Source: Amaranthus tricolor
Taxonomy: Eukaryota; Streptophyta; Magnoliopsida; Caryophyllales; Amaranthaceae
DNA length: 64,000 nucleotides
Direction: 5' to 3'
NCBI RefSeq assembly: GCF_026212465.1
Contig: NC_080059.1
Location: 8,758,811-8,822,810 of the forward strand
Part shown: positions 20,995 to 32,023 of the stretch, one piece after another
Numbering within the stretch: position 1 is the first letter of the stretch
How the letters are laid out: each line of letters starts with the position of its first letter
Made by a program: the position numbers and the translations under genes
Notes under the pieces: model-generated
The model's input: only the letters and a program-made list of their open reading frames with translations
Databases searched by the model: none
What the model was told of the DNA's origin: nothing

Positions 20995-23900
20995 TTACTT
21001 TTTCTGGGCGATGAACAAACCCCATCGTTGCTCACCCATGGTGCTCCTCACCAGCTTAGCGTTCCAACCGTCAACTATGTCATTGTAATCTTCCTGAAAA
21101 TCCAACAACAAATACCGAATCATTACCTAACAATGCTATAAAGCATATTAATTTTTGATCTGCAAAACCAATAATGCGAGGAGAGGATAAAAAGTAACCA
21201 AAAGCTTAAGCCGATGGTTGAAGCCTCAAGATATAATATATACTTTATCACGCTCCTTTACACAGAGCCTTCATCATACATGGTGCTAAATATTCTACTA
21301 CAGACAAGGGATGGATGAGATTTAAACCCGTGACCCCTTAATGTCACATTGGATTTTGATATGATGTCAAGGAACAAACTCAACCAAAAACATAGGCTAA
21401 TAGTTAAAGTCTTAAGATATGTTATATATGTATCAAAAGCAACAATATGTGCATACCACGGAGAAATCATGAATGAATTCTTCCTTCTCCACCTCAAGAG
21501 AATTTAGTTCCTTCTGCAGAACTTTGATGAACTAGATTTAAATAGAAAAAAAATTAGACATTAGTTTTGGCTTCCTTGGTCAAGTACAATAAACAATGTA
21601 CATGAACAAACAATGGAATGGGGCAAAACCTGATCAGTCCGATCCTCTGCAACAACTTCATCAAATCCAGCATCTTTAAGCATCTGAAATGAGAGTTACA
21701 AGATTGTTAATATATATACAAGTTCAATGATTGAACTCAAAATGTGAAGGAAATTCATATAAACTTGCCTGCCCATATGCTTCCACATCATGGAGATCAT
21801 ATCCCCTCTGCTTTATGTACATTGCAAATTCGGGTGAAGGTGGACCAGCACGCTTGCAGTAGTCACTGATTAGAACCTTCCCGCCAGGCTTCAACCATTT
21901 GTAGAAGGATCTAAATAAGGCAGGTTTGTCCTAAAATAAAATGAGTGGTTTATGAATTAGATTCCCGTCTTAAGTTCCTGTCAGTCCCTAATTAGGTACA
22001 ATAATGAAGAAAGTTTTGAAAATGAAAGTCGCTATTGTTTCTGAAATCGAATAAATATTAGAAACTCAAGTGTTAAAATATCAAACTACAACTGCGCATA
22101 ACAAAAAAAATCTTGATAGTTTTTGATTCCAAAGGGAGTATATGTTGAAAGTAGCAAACTATGCAGTAACATATTCCTTAGTACGAGGGGATGCAGAAAT
22201 ACATATATTGATCGTGGATATGTTAACAATGCTATCTGGCAATGAATACGCTTCAAATTATGCTAATCGATATATTTAAAGAAGTATTTTGGTATATAGT
22301 CTCAATCTTAAGGGTATACTATCATATTAGTATTATACCAAGAGTATAATAGTGAATTGAACATTTGATTCTAAAACAAGACATTCCCATTCTATTTAGC
22401 AACTGTCGTGGAATATTAGACTGAACCGAAGTAGAGCAAGCATTTTACCTGAATATGAAGAATGGTGTCACGGCTGTAGATAACATCAAAACTGTGTTCA
22501 GGGTAATTTTTCTTGGTACAATCTGCCACCTCAAATTCAACAGCGCATTTGAGCCCAATAGAACGCTCCAAGGCAAAAGAAATCATATTAACAGAGAGAT
22601 CAATTCCAACAACTTCAACATCGAAGTTCTCTGCCATGTAAAAATCACCTCCACCAATGCCACAACCCACATCCAGGACCTTCTGTCCCGGCTTCAAGTC
22701 AAGCTTTGACACAAACTCTTTGGTTGTCTCTGTTTAGAAGTTAGAACAAATAAGTCAGAGCCAAGGCAATAATATGAAACAGACAAAGCATGAAAGACTC
22801 CAGAAATGTATATTTAAAAGGAGAGAAAAAATGGTCTAATGTAAGAGGGAGAGCCATACAACCAACTTAGTGACAGAAAGTTTCTGTTCTACACTTCTAC
22901 CAGTTTTTACAGTTTTTTATAATGTGCTTGGTTATAGAACACACAAAATGTAGCAGCAATGGTTAGAACAAAAACTTACCGATTCCTCCAGTACTAACAT
23001 AACCAGGACCAAATACACGCTCATATCGCAGAATGCTATTGCACTTGTACTGGCTAGTATCCAGAAATCTTTGAAATCCTTTATCATCCTCAGAATCTAC
23101 TTTCTTCCACAACCAGCTTATCTGCAGTCAAAAACAACTTGTTAGTATGTGTGGCTCTCCAGTTATAATCCCCTGTAAATCAACAGAAACTGGCACAGAA
23201 ATGAAGACCTGATTCTGATTCTTTTTGTTTCTGACATAAGCTCCAATACATTTGCAGCCAATTAGGGAAAGCTCATAGGAGTTCCCAGATTCATCTCGCA
23301 TATGACATTCTTTGAAAATCTGTATCAAACAAAAGATTAGAAAAGTGAAGCGATTCTGAAGGCTAGAAATATTCAATACGGTACTTTCACATGTAAATAG
23401 AAAAATTGACATCCAACTTGATGAAAGATGCGGGTGACATAATATTTCTACTCAATTATTATCAGTGAAACGTGAGCACTAGGGTGGCACCTGTCGTCTA
23501 AATTTAATGGAGAAAAAAATCTTTCAAACCCTCTTCTCCCCTCCTCTTAACTTTAATGGATTGTAACTTTTAATCAGAATATTACAAGCCAAAGTTATGC
23601 TTTCATAAAGTTTTACTGGCCTTTGCAGTAAGCTATAGCAAGGAAGCTTGCTATTTCTATGATTTCTGAAACTAAGTTAACCGAATTAAACTCACTTAAA
23701 ATTAAGGTTGCATATAATGTAGTCAAAGCAAGTTCTTTGAAAAGAGAAGGCTTAGCAGGCAGGAACCCTTCAGAATTCAGAGACGTTGGGCCACTGTCTG
23801 ATATTAAACAAGATGCATATAAACTATCTTAGTTTGATCAACAACACTCAAAATTATGTAATTTACTAATTCCCCATGTTACCTAGCCTCAAGAACTCAT

Positions 23901-26900
23901 CCGACACGGGTACCCGACTAGACTGATTATGAAAAGTAAAATATTTTTGGTCCAAATGAAGTGTTCAAGTGTCGTACCCATGTTCAGGTGTCAAGGATCT
24001 GACAAGGGTACTTGAGGTAAAATGGAGTTTGATAACAAAGAAAATACCCAATATCACCAGTTCACCACATACTCCTCGGTCCCTGACCTTTAGTCCTAAT
24101 TGGAAATGACATACAGGTTAAGAAGTTGTATATATTGGGGTAAAGTTGTGAGGTCATTTAGAAATAAGAGAATATTAAGACTTGTAAGAGGAGAAGTTAT
24201 GTCTCAAAATAGAAATAGGGCAAAACAAATGAGACGACTAAAACAGAAAATGGACAAATTGAGAGTGACGGAGGGAGCACACATTATGCTAAGAACTTCC
24301 AACAGATCAGTAATCACCAATGAAAACTCACAAGATTAAAAACACTCTACGTGAAGGAAATAATGTTCTTAACAAGTACGAGATTCATTTAGGTCAAATT
24401 TTGGAGGAGGGAACAGAATTTTGTGGTGCAAGAAAAACATGGTGAAAATGATTCAAATAAAAATATGATGATAACTTAAAGAAAATTACAACCTTAGTGT
24501 AGAACCTAGGTTCACGGTAGTGAGTTGGGTTGCTTTTGCGCTTGTGATCACCAGATTGATGGAAACATGATTCTCTGAAGAAAATGTATCCTCCTGGCTT
24601 CAACCATTTCAACATTCTTCCAACCAAATTCTCAATCTAAAATAGCAGAAGCAAGAAAATAAAGAAATCTTTAAATGATGTTTGATGAATACAACAATAT
24701 TCCATTACCCCAATAAAACTAAGAGTGAAAAAAAAAATCAATGTTCAGATGAAATAATGGGTGCTATTTGAAAATATGTCACTTGAGGCCTATATAAATG
24801 AAACTATTGAATCAATCCCAAATTGCAACAATATCAAAAGATAAGACACAACTGTATGCATACCTCTTTGTCAGAAAGATACATGAGTAACCAATTGGAA
24901 AATATCAAGTCCACTGAATTTGGTGAAATATTGAGACTGGGAGACGTAACATCAGCGCACATGAATTTTACATTTTTGAAATGTCCATTTAAGTTTTCAT
25001 TCTGCAACCGAACAAAATCAATACAATAATTAAAGCGGCACCACACAAATTGTATTTACCATCATAAAGAACTATTTCCCTACAACACAAAGAGATTTCA
25101 GACAGAAAGGAGCAAGGTTTTCATATCACCTTCTTTATGACACTCTCAATAAAATCCAGAGCTATAACCTGGTCAGCTTTCTTTGCAAATTCACAAGTAA
25201 AACGACCAATGCCTGCACCAAGTTCCAAGACTGACTTTCCTTCATAAGGAGGGAGCAAAGAAAGTATCTGTATCCAAGGTAAAATGTAAGTCTCATACAA
25301 TTTGCTAATATATTGTGGTAAAAGAAAAAAAGCATAAACATTCACTCATCCAGTAGAAATATACCCTGGGATACAACACTTATGCACACACAGACAGGAA
25401 AAAAGATCAAAAAAGAGATGCTAACAGACCACATATGTATGTATTGAGTGTTCATGAAATAAGGTGCTTATAGAAACACACCTGTATACGTTGAAACAAT
25501 GATAAATATCAAGAACACTGATGTTTTCTAAGGGTTTCTGTTCCATATATTGTTTATTTCAGGTCAATATCTTCATACTCCCTCCGTATCTTAATATTTG
25601 CACCATGGATTCTCCATTTTAAGAGAGAATGGTAGGTACATGGTGGAAGTATTAAGATATGGCGGAAGTATTAGTTTAGCTAAGGGCTGATTAGTTTAAA
25701 TAAAGGTCATTTAAGGTCAAATAAGTTAAGATTAATTCAAATAAGGGTTGTGCAAACTTAATTCATAGCTACAACAAATTTTGATAAGTTAAGAGTAGGG
25801 AAAAGTGGCTTTGTGTTTATGTGCTACTACGATCAAAATAATTCAAATAAGTTGATACAAAAAATGATTTATATTGGACTAATGCAATACAACTTTTTTA
25901 AAAATAATTCAAGGACAGATTAGAGAATCTCTACGGAGAAATCCTTCTTGTAGGATGAAAAAAGAATGTATATCACAAGGTTGAAAATTAAAGCCCTCAA
26001 CCACTAGGCTAACACATTATTCTCCATAGCAATATAGTTATATAATATGAATGATCAATTTGTTCATGGCCCAAAATTATTTTTACAAAAAATTCTAATC
26101 ATTGTCAAATAGATAATTGTGTCTTCTCATGTCAATTCCATTAACTAAATTGCAACTCAAAAATGGTTATCTAAAAGACTTTAATATTGTATTACCAGCC
26201 AATATCACTTGGTGATACATATGGCAAATAATGAGAAGAACTGGAAATGACTTTAAAGATCTTTGAAGGAATAACATGAATTTGTACTAATAATATAATA
26301 TTAATAGTATTTTCATGACATTATACGATTACGGCTAGCTAGCATGCCCAAAAAATAGGTTATATGCTATGATAAAATATTAAAATGTTCAAAGTTAAAC
26401 AATGAAGTTTAGTACTAGGCTACTTATCTCTCGTTTTCATTAAAACTGAATGGGTATATCAACGATTAACTTAAGTGTTACTTGTTTGCCTTTTAGCAAC
26501 TTGTTTAAAGTCACAAGTACACTCTATAAAACATTGAAAAAGAAGATTACTTTTAGAAGTGCGCTCTAGTGGAAAATTCTTTATCACTATTATTATTAAG
26601 CACTGTTGGTGGAAATAATTTCCTTCACACTTTGAATGATCCGTTGTCGCTTTTCAGCACGGGTAATGCTTATAACTGTAAGGTGCCAAAAAAAATACCA
26701 GCGAAATTAATACTCTACTATAATCAATATATTCAGGTCCTTAATAAATACTCGTCCTCGTCCCTAGGTCTCCTTGAGTTTGTAAGGGTCCAAGTTAATG
26801 CTTTACTGCCTCGTGCTCGTACTCTTGATGTTGCTACATATATACAATTTTAGTCCGTAATTGTCTCACATATTATGCTTACATTATTATATCTATTGGA

Positions 26901-29900
26901 GCTTGGAGCCTTGGAGGTGATCAAATTTACAATACTCAACTAAAATCTACGGTTTAATTCTCTCCTAAAATAAATGTTATGATTATTCCATTAAAAGACA
27001 TGACTTCACCTATATATCTCACTTAAATACTTTTTTTTCCTTTTTCTTGGTTTGTGTGTAAACAATGGAAGATTCAAAATTCAAAGTCTCAAACTAAGTG
27101 ATGTACAATAAATACAAAAAAAATTCAAAAAAAAATTTATATTGGTGAATTTTTTTCCTTTTTCTTGGTTTGTGTGTACAATCCAATAACATTATCATAA
27201 AAATTATTATAAAGATGTTTGGTGAAAATTTATATTGGTTATTAATTATGTGTTTTAAAAAAATGGGTCAAAAAGCAAAAAATCAATGAAAAATTACTTA
27301 TAGTATTTTTTATTATAGCTTAAAAGCGAGGTTTTTAGTTGATTTAAAAGTCATTATCAAACACATTTTTAATTATTCGACTAAATTAAAAGCCAAAAAT
27401 CAAAAATCAAAAAAAATTATTTATATCCTTTGTGTAAGTGAGAATCATAAAATCCATTAATTTTAATGTATAATAACAAGTGGCAAATTTAGGATGATTG
27501 TGTCATTAATCATTTTTCGATTAGATTTAAAATGTTTAAATTAATTCTATAATCAAGGAAATATTTGATGAAATCAATTAAACATTTACATAATTTAATC
27601 ATATGAAAATAAATAAATTTCTAAAATCAGTCTATCACAATGTATCAACTCCCATAAGTATGACTATTTCTTTTACATATGCAATTATTGAATCTCTTTT
27701 TCAATTACAATTTTTTTTTGTGTATTTAAAGATTAAAAAATCAATAATTATAATTAATCTGCATTAAAGGAAAAAAATTATGTATTACAGTTAATTAATT
27801 GAATAAGAATGTTGAAGAGTTTAATTGTTTCAAAATAACATTTTATATGTAAGGAATTATTTTTAAAAAATATTAATTTAGATTATTGAATGATGTTTAA
27901 ATTACGTTAAAATTAAAACCAAATAAATTAATTTGAATTGACTGAAAATAAGCTTAATTATTCATGAATAGTTAGTTTATTTTATTTAATAAAAATGACC
28001 ATCAAAAATATATTTTAGTATAATTTTTAAAGTTAAATTACATTAAATATTTTCATAAGTTGAATTGTTATTAAAAATAATTATTTTATTAAAATATGTA
28101 GTATTTATATACTTTTCTTAAATAAAAAATATATTTTTCTTACATTATTCTTTAAAAATTTTATTTACCTATATCTTCATGGTAAACTACGTACATTACA
28201 TATATATAATTCTTAGTGTTACTATGATTAAGAAACTAGCGATGGAGAGTACACTTAGGAATATTTTGTTAATCCAAAGATATTTAGGTAGCTCAATAAC
28301 AACACCACGTGATGTACGTCGCAAGACGCATGTATAATTGGATTGCACTCAAGAGTCAGATTCGGGATCCCTATGAGAACGAATGGAATCAGATCACAAG
28401 GATAAGTCAGAGAGTAAGAGATTAGGTTATAGACCCACTTGTTTTAATTAAATTTATACTCCAATCAATGACTCTATTTGTCCCACAAAATTATTCTAAT
28501 TTTCTTTTCTTATTTGTTCATCTCTTCACATTTATTTCATTTCTATATATTCTTCATCATTTTATGGAGTACACTTTTTTAATTTTCATCTACGTATATA
28601 ATTTATTTTTTATCTTATTTATATACCCTCTTCATTTTCTAATGTTCTTCTTATTTGAAATATTTCATCTTAAGGAGAGAGAAATTTAATTAATGTTTTT
28701 GACACATATTTAGAAGATAAAATATATCAATGTGAGATCTCGTTAGATTCATCGTAATGTATACTTTTTATTATGTATTTTTTATAATTTTTTATTATAT
28801 ATATTTAGAGATATTAAGATTTAAAATTTGTATTGAAAACTATGCAAAAAGTGAATGGGAAGAAAAAAAGAAACGAAAAAGGTATTTCTCATACTTTTCC
28901 ATACCAAATGTGGGAAAAATGTGGTGAGACAAAGAGAGAGGTTGAAGTAATATAGATCTGACCCGATTTCACCAATTTTGTATAATGAATTGTTATTAAA
29001 CCGACAAAAAAAATGAATTTACAACTTACAAGGATGTAAAAATTAACGTGGATACAAAGACTCTATTTTGACTCGACCCAAAATCGATTTGATGACCTAT
29101 TCAAACACCTCCTCCTAAGAGTAACTTATTTGAAGGCGACAACAAGAATCTTACTCAAAACTGTCAAGCAACTAACTCTCTAAAAGCTTAAGCTGATGGT
29201 TGGGGCATCATAATCTGTTATATACTCTAACACGTCTCTTTACACGAGTACCTTTGGGCTAGATGCAGCACATGCCCTCCTCATATCTAACGGTAAATAT
29301 ATATTTCACTTTAAATGAGAGATGGTTGAAATTTGAATCTGTGACCTCTTGTCACGTTGGCTTTCGCTACTATGTCAAGAAACCAACTCAATCAAAAACT
29401 TAAGCTGATGGTTGAAACTCCATAACCCTTATATACTCTAGCAAAACCTTATAAGAGAAAAACAGTATATACTGTGATTCATACTAGATTTGATTCTATT
29501 AGTATACTCATTTCATTAGTACTTAATTAGTGTTAGTAATTGGTATGTTCCATCTTTTTCCCATTATATTAGACCAAAAAATAGTTTAATTCTGAAATGT
29601 TCAGTACTGAGCAAGTAAACTTTAATTATTTTATAAAATCACACTTACAAAACAGTACCTAAAGTGAACTTAGAAAAAAAAAATTCATTGCTAGGAGATA
29701 ATAATCCTATCTTCTGGTTTCTTCTCAATTAAAGGATTTGCACATATAAGATTTGGCTTTGAATATTTGACTAGTTAACTGATTCATAGATTGCATTAAA
29801 GAGTAAGAAAGTTAAAAATTCATCCAGCCACGGTAGCAAAAGTATGTCCGGGTGAGATTCCGTTTGAGATCCAGTCAATCCAACTTTTTATTTCAGTGTT

Positions 29901-30078
29901 TTAGGTTGAATAAAAGATTCTGAACAAGTGCTTTGATCGAACATTAATGAGAGTCTTCATTTAGGCTTCAAATATAAAAGTGCATGAGATCTTACAATTT
30001 GTCAATTATTACCCGCCTTTGTCTATTGTCAATCAATCATTTTTGTCATTTCCCCGGTATCAAGAGTATCTAAATTAA

Positions 30079-30145
<67 letters not shown>

Positions 30146-30578
30146 TTTTTAACATAAATTAATCATCAACTCTCTGTTCCATTAGGAAAAAAGTCCAGTC
30201 CAATTCTCTGTTTTCTTTTTCTACAAACGATTTCATAATTATATCAATCTATTAAAAAGTAAAAAGCAACTAGAATGACGAAGACAATTTTCTCAAAAAA
30301 TTTAAAAATACCTCAGGACGTTCTTCTTTATCAAGATCAGAAGCCTTAGAATCAAGCATCATAGCCTCAACCGTTAAATCAGCAGAGTGTTCCGTCCAAT
30401 ACTTCTTGAACACTTCTCTCTCTTGCTTAACTCCCATAGCTGCAAATCAAATTGTCGCACAAAACATTACAAATTCTACGATCCAGAAAAAAACACAACA
30501 CAACTAAAAAAAACCTGAATAGTATAAAAATACACAAAAAAGAGGAAAAAATGGATCACCTGAAGCCGCCATAGCCAT
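20995..30578 (-). CDS. NMT1: Phosphoethanolamine N-methyltransferase (PEAMT/NMT)
   Basis: Twelve minus-strand coding exons: 30578-30560, 30439-30312, 25267-25130, 25001-24864, 24636-24493, 23319-23209, 23121-22980, 22729-22449, 21930-21769, 21683-21630, 21531-21457, 21093-20995 (1491 nt, 496 aa; 494 from the second in-frame ATG, the spinach length). It makes phosphocholine by three SAM-dependent methylations of phosphoethanolamine in the cytosol, feeding phosphatidylcholine and, in Amaranthaceae, glycine betaine. There are two methyltransferase domains: motif [12 protein letters not shown] (62-72) in the first and [17 protein letters not shown] (from 291) in the second. Family blocks include [40 protein letters not shown] and [20 protein letters not shown] has Val where relatives have Glu. 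The leader carries a uORF. Intron 2 is 5.0 kb and intron 9 uses a GC donor. Confidence 0.96.
21196..21440 (+). repeat. Short element with terminal direct repeats, copy A (PEAMT intron 11)
   Basis: It starts ccaaaagcttaagccgatgg and closes with a second, diverged copy of the same end (accaaaaacataggctaatag), around a core containing 'cccgtgacccctt' and 'gatatgatgtcaagga'. The same layout occurs at 29165-29455. This is a widespread plant repeat type; its class is not certain (TRIM- or SINE-like). Confidence 0.5.
21767..21768 (-). other. GC splice donor, PEAMT intron 9
   Basis: On the minus strand exon 9 ends GCATATGGGCAG followed by gcaagt; exon 10 starts ATGCTTAAAGATGC. The join gives the conserved [14 protein letters not shown]. 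The GT four bases on would break the frame. Confidence 0.9.
25578..25668. mobile_element. Stowaway MITE (91 bp)
   Basis: The left end CTCCCTCCGTATCTTAATA and right end TATTAAGATATGGCGGAAG are inverted repeats, flanked by TA on each side (25576-25577, 25669-25670). CTCCCTCCGT is the Stowaway consensus. Confidence 0.8.
29165..29455 (+). repeat. Short element with terminal direct repeats, copy B (PEAMT intron 2)
   Basis: The terminal copies 'aaaagcttaagctgatggtt' (about 29182) and 'aaaaacttaagctgatggtt' (about 29394) are each followed by a ttatatactcta tract. The core has 'gtgacctcttgtcacgttgg' and 'ctatgtcaagaaaccaactc'. Same family as 21196-21440. Confidence 0.55.
30080..30142. repeat. (ATT)n microsatellite in PEAMT intron 2
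   Basis: About 20 near-perfect TTA/ATT units, 170 bp downstream of exon 2 on the gene strand. Confidence 0.95.
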
Positions 30579-30665
30579 AATAAGAAAACGAGATGAGAAA
30601 AACAAGGAAATGCGATTAAGCGTAGAAGAAAAGAAGCGATGAGAGTGAAAATAGTAATATGAAAT

Positions 30666-30743
30666 TTAACAACCCTCAATAGCAAGACGAGAACGAGAAA
30701 AAGTCCTAGATCTACGATTAAATGCTTTCCCTTTTTGACGCAT
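30666..30743 (-). CDS. Upstream ORF (25 aa) in the PEAMT leader
   Basis: Minus-strand ATG at 30743-30741 and TAA at 30668-30666, 25 codons. The peptide starts MRQKGKAFNRRSR and ends SRLAIEGC, is strongly basic and Ser-rich, and stops 87 nt before the first main-frame ATG. It is the first AUG downstream of the likely start site set by the TATA box at 30881-30887. Arabidopsis NMT1/XIPOTL1 carries a phylogenetically conserved uORF of similar size (uORF30) that reduces translation when phosphocholine is abundant. Position and length match; sequence identity to it is inferred, not checked. Confidence 0.75.
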   Translation of the reverse strand: MRQKGKAFNRRSRTFSRSRLAIEGC

Positions 30744-30880
30744 TAACAGTATGGTAGTACTGGAAATACTACCGAACCTACAACAACTAGGCAATAGCGA
30801 TAGCAGTAGACAGTTGTACAGTGATTTGTATTGTTACTGGTTTGGTGAAGGTGAAGAAAAATGCATCAATGGAGTTCTGA

Positions 30881-30887
30881 ATTTATA
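30881..30887 (-). promoter_or_regulatory. Probable PEAMT TATA box
   Basis: The minus strand reads CCTATAAATTC here. A start 25-35 bp downstream (about 30850) gives a leader of about 270 nt whose first AUG is the uORF. A second TATATAAAG lies at about 30974-30982, and an ACGTGT ABRE-like core at 31074-31079 upstream. Confidence 0.45.
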
Positions 30888-32023
30888 GGCATTAATGGAG
30901 AGAGAGTGTGGTCCAGATTTTTGGAGTGTGTTGGAAGCGGTCATGTATCATTGGTTGTTGGAGGGGCCGACTACTTTATATATTTGTGGTGTTTTGGGAA
31001 ACTAACAAATTAGTCAGTGTGAGTCACACTGAATTATGTGAAAAATTTGAGCCGAACCAAAGGGACGTTTGATACGTGTTTGGTGATTATTTTATTAAAT
31101 TTATGATGTACTTTCGTAAGAGGTTTGATTATTAGACTATTTAATTTATGTATAAGGTGCATTTCACGGTGAGATTGTCTTATATAATTTGTGTAAATTT
31201 ATTTGTGTGGTTTAGTACTATTATGTTTCGGTTATTAGCTTTATTTGCTTTTGGCGTGAAAGTTAAAAAAATTGGGTATAATTAGTTAAAGTAATGATAT
31301 ATTATAAATATGGGGAGAAATTGATATTAATAATTGAACATTTTACCTATTCAGTAGAATAATTTTTTGGATTGTTTTTTTAATAATTCAACTTTTAATT
31401 TACCCTTAGTTTGCTATAATTATATCCTATTAGTATACTATCAGCAAACTAAGAGTAATGGTTGGAATATTAAAAGATAGGAGTAATTTAAATATGAAAT
31501 TATTTACAGCGAATAAGTAAAACGTTAAATTATTGATATTAATTTTTCCTTGAAAAAGAGAAAATAGAGAGTAAAAGTTGTAATATCATATTGAAAAAAT
31601 AGACATTAAATTTACTGGATTATTAAAAATAAAAATTGGGGCAAATTGAGTGGATTAAAGGAGTAATCCAAAACTAAACATGTCCTTCTCATTGTTTTGT
31701 TTCTTTTAGATGTTGTTCGTTATTGTTGTGCTACTTTTTTTTTTAATAAAAAAGTAAATTAAAACTAATTTGCTAAATTATTATTAGAAAATATTGATAT
31801 TAATAATTCAACATTTTATTCACCCGCCGTGAATAATCTTACTTTTGAATTATTATGGAAATTAAAATTTTCCGAAGCTTATCTGGGAATTTTTTATATG
31901 AAAAAAAAAACTTATTTTATTCATTGTTCCTATCATATTTATTGGTAAAGAGATCACAACATATAAGTAGAGCCCAATCCATCCAACAATCAAGAAATTA
32001 CAATATTCAGGCAAAACTGTGTA

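Larger units (their letters stand above)
25268..30311 (-). other. PEAMT intron 2 (5 kb, very AT-rich)
   Basis: No exon was found. Contents: a Stowaway MITE (25578-25668), AT-rich DNA with a fold-back-like patch (27195-27430), an isolated less AT-rich patch with CACGTG near 28310-28420, a terminal-direct-repeat element (29165-29455) and an (ATT)n tract just before exon 2. Confidence 0.7.
30579..32023. other. PEAMT leader/promoter and 3' flank of the golgin gene
   Basis: From 30579 up to about 30850 is the PEAMT leader with its uORF, then core promoter. 31.1-31.85 kb is AT-rich with no recognised element. 31.85-32.02 kb is likely golgin 3' UTR. Both genes run on the minus strand, so this is a head-to-tail spacer. 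Confidence 0.6.

Noticed and set aside
22416..22712. Stand-alone small methyltransferase on the minus strand
   Set aside because: It is exon 8 of PEAMT read past its splice sites; the flanking exons join in frame.
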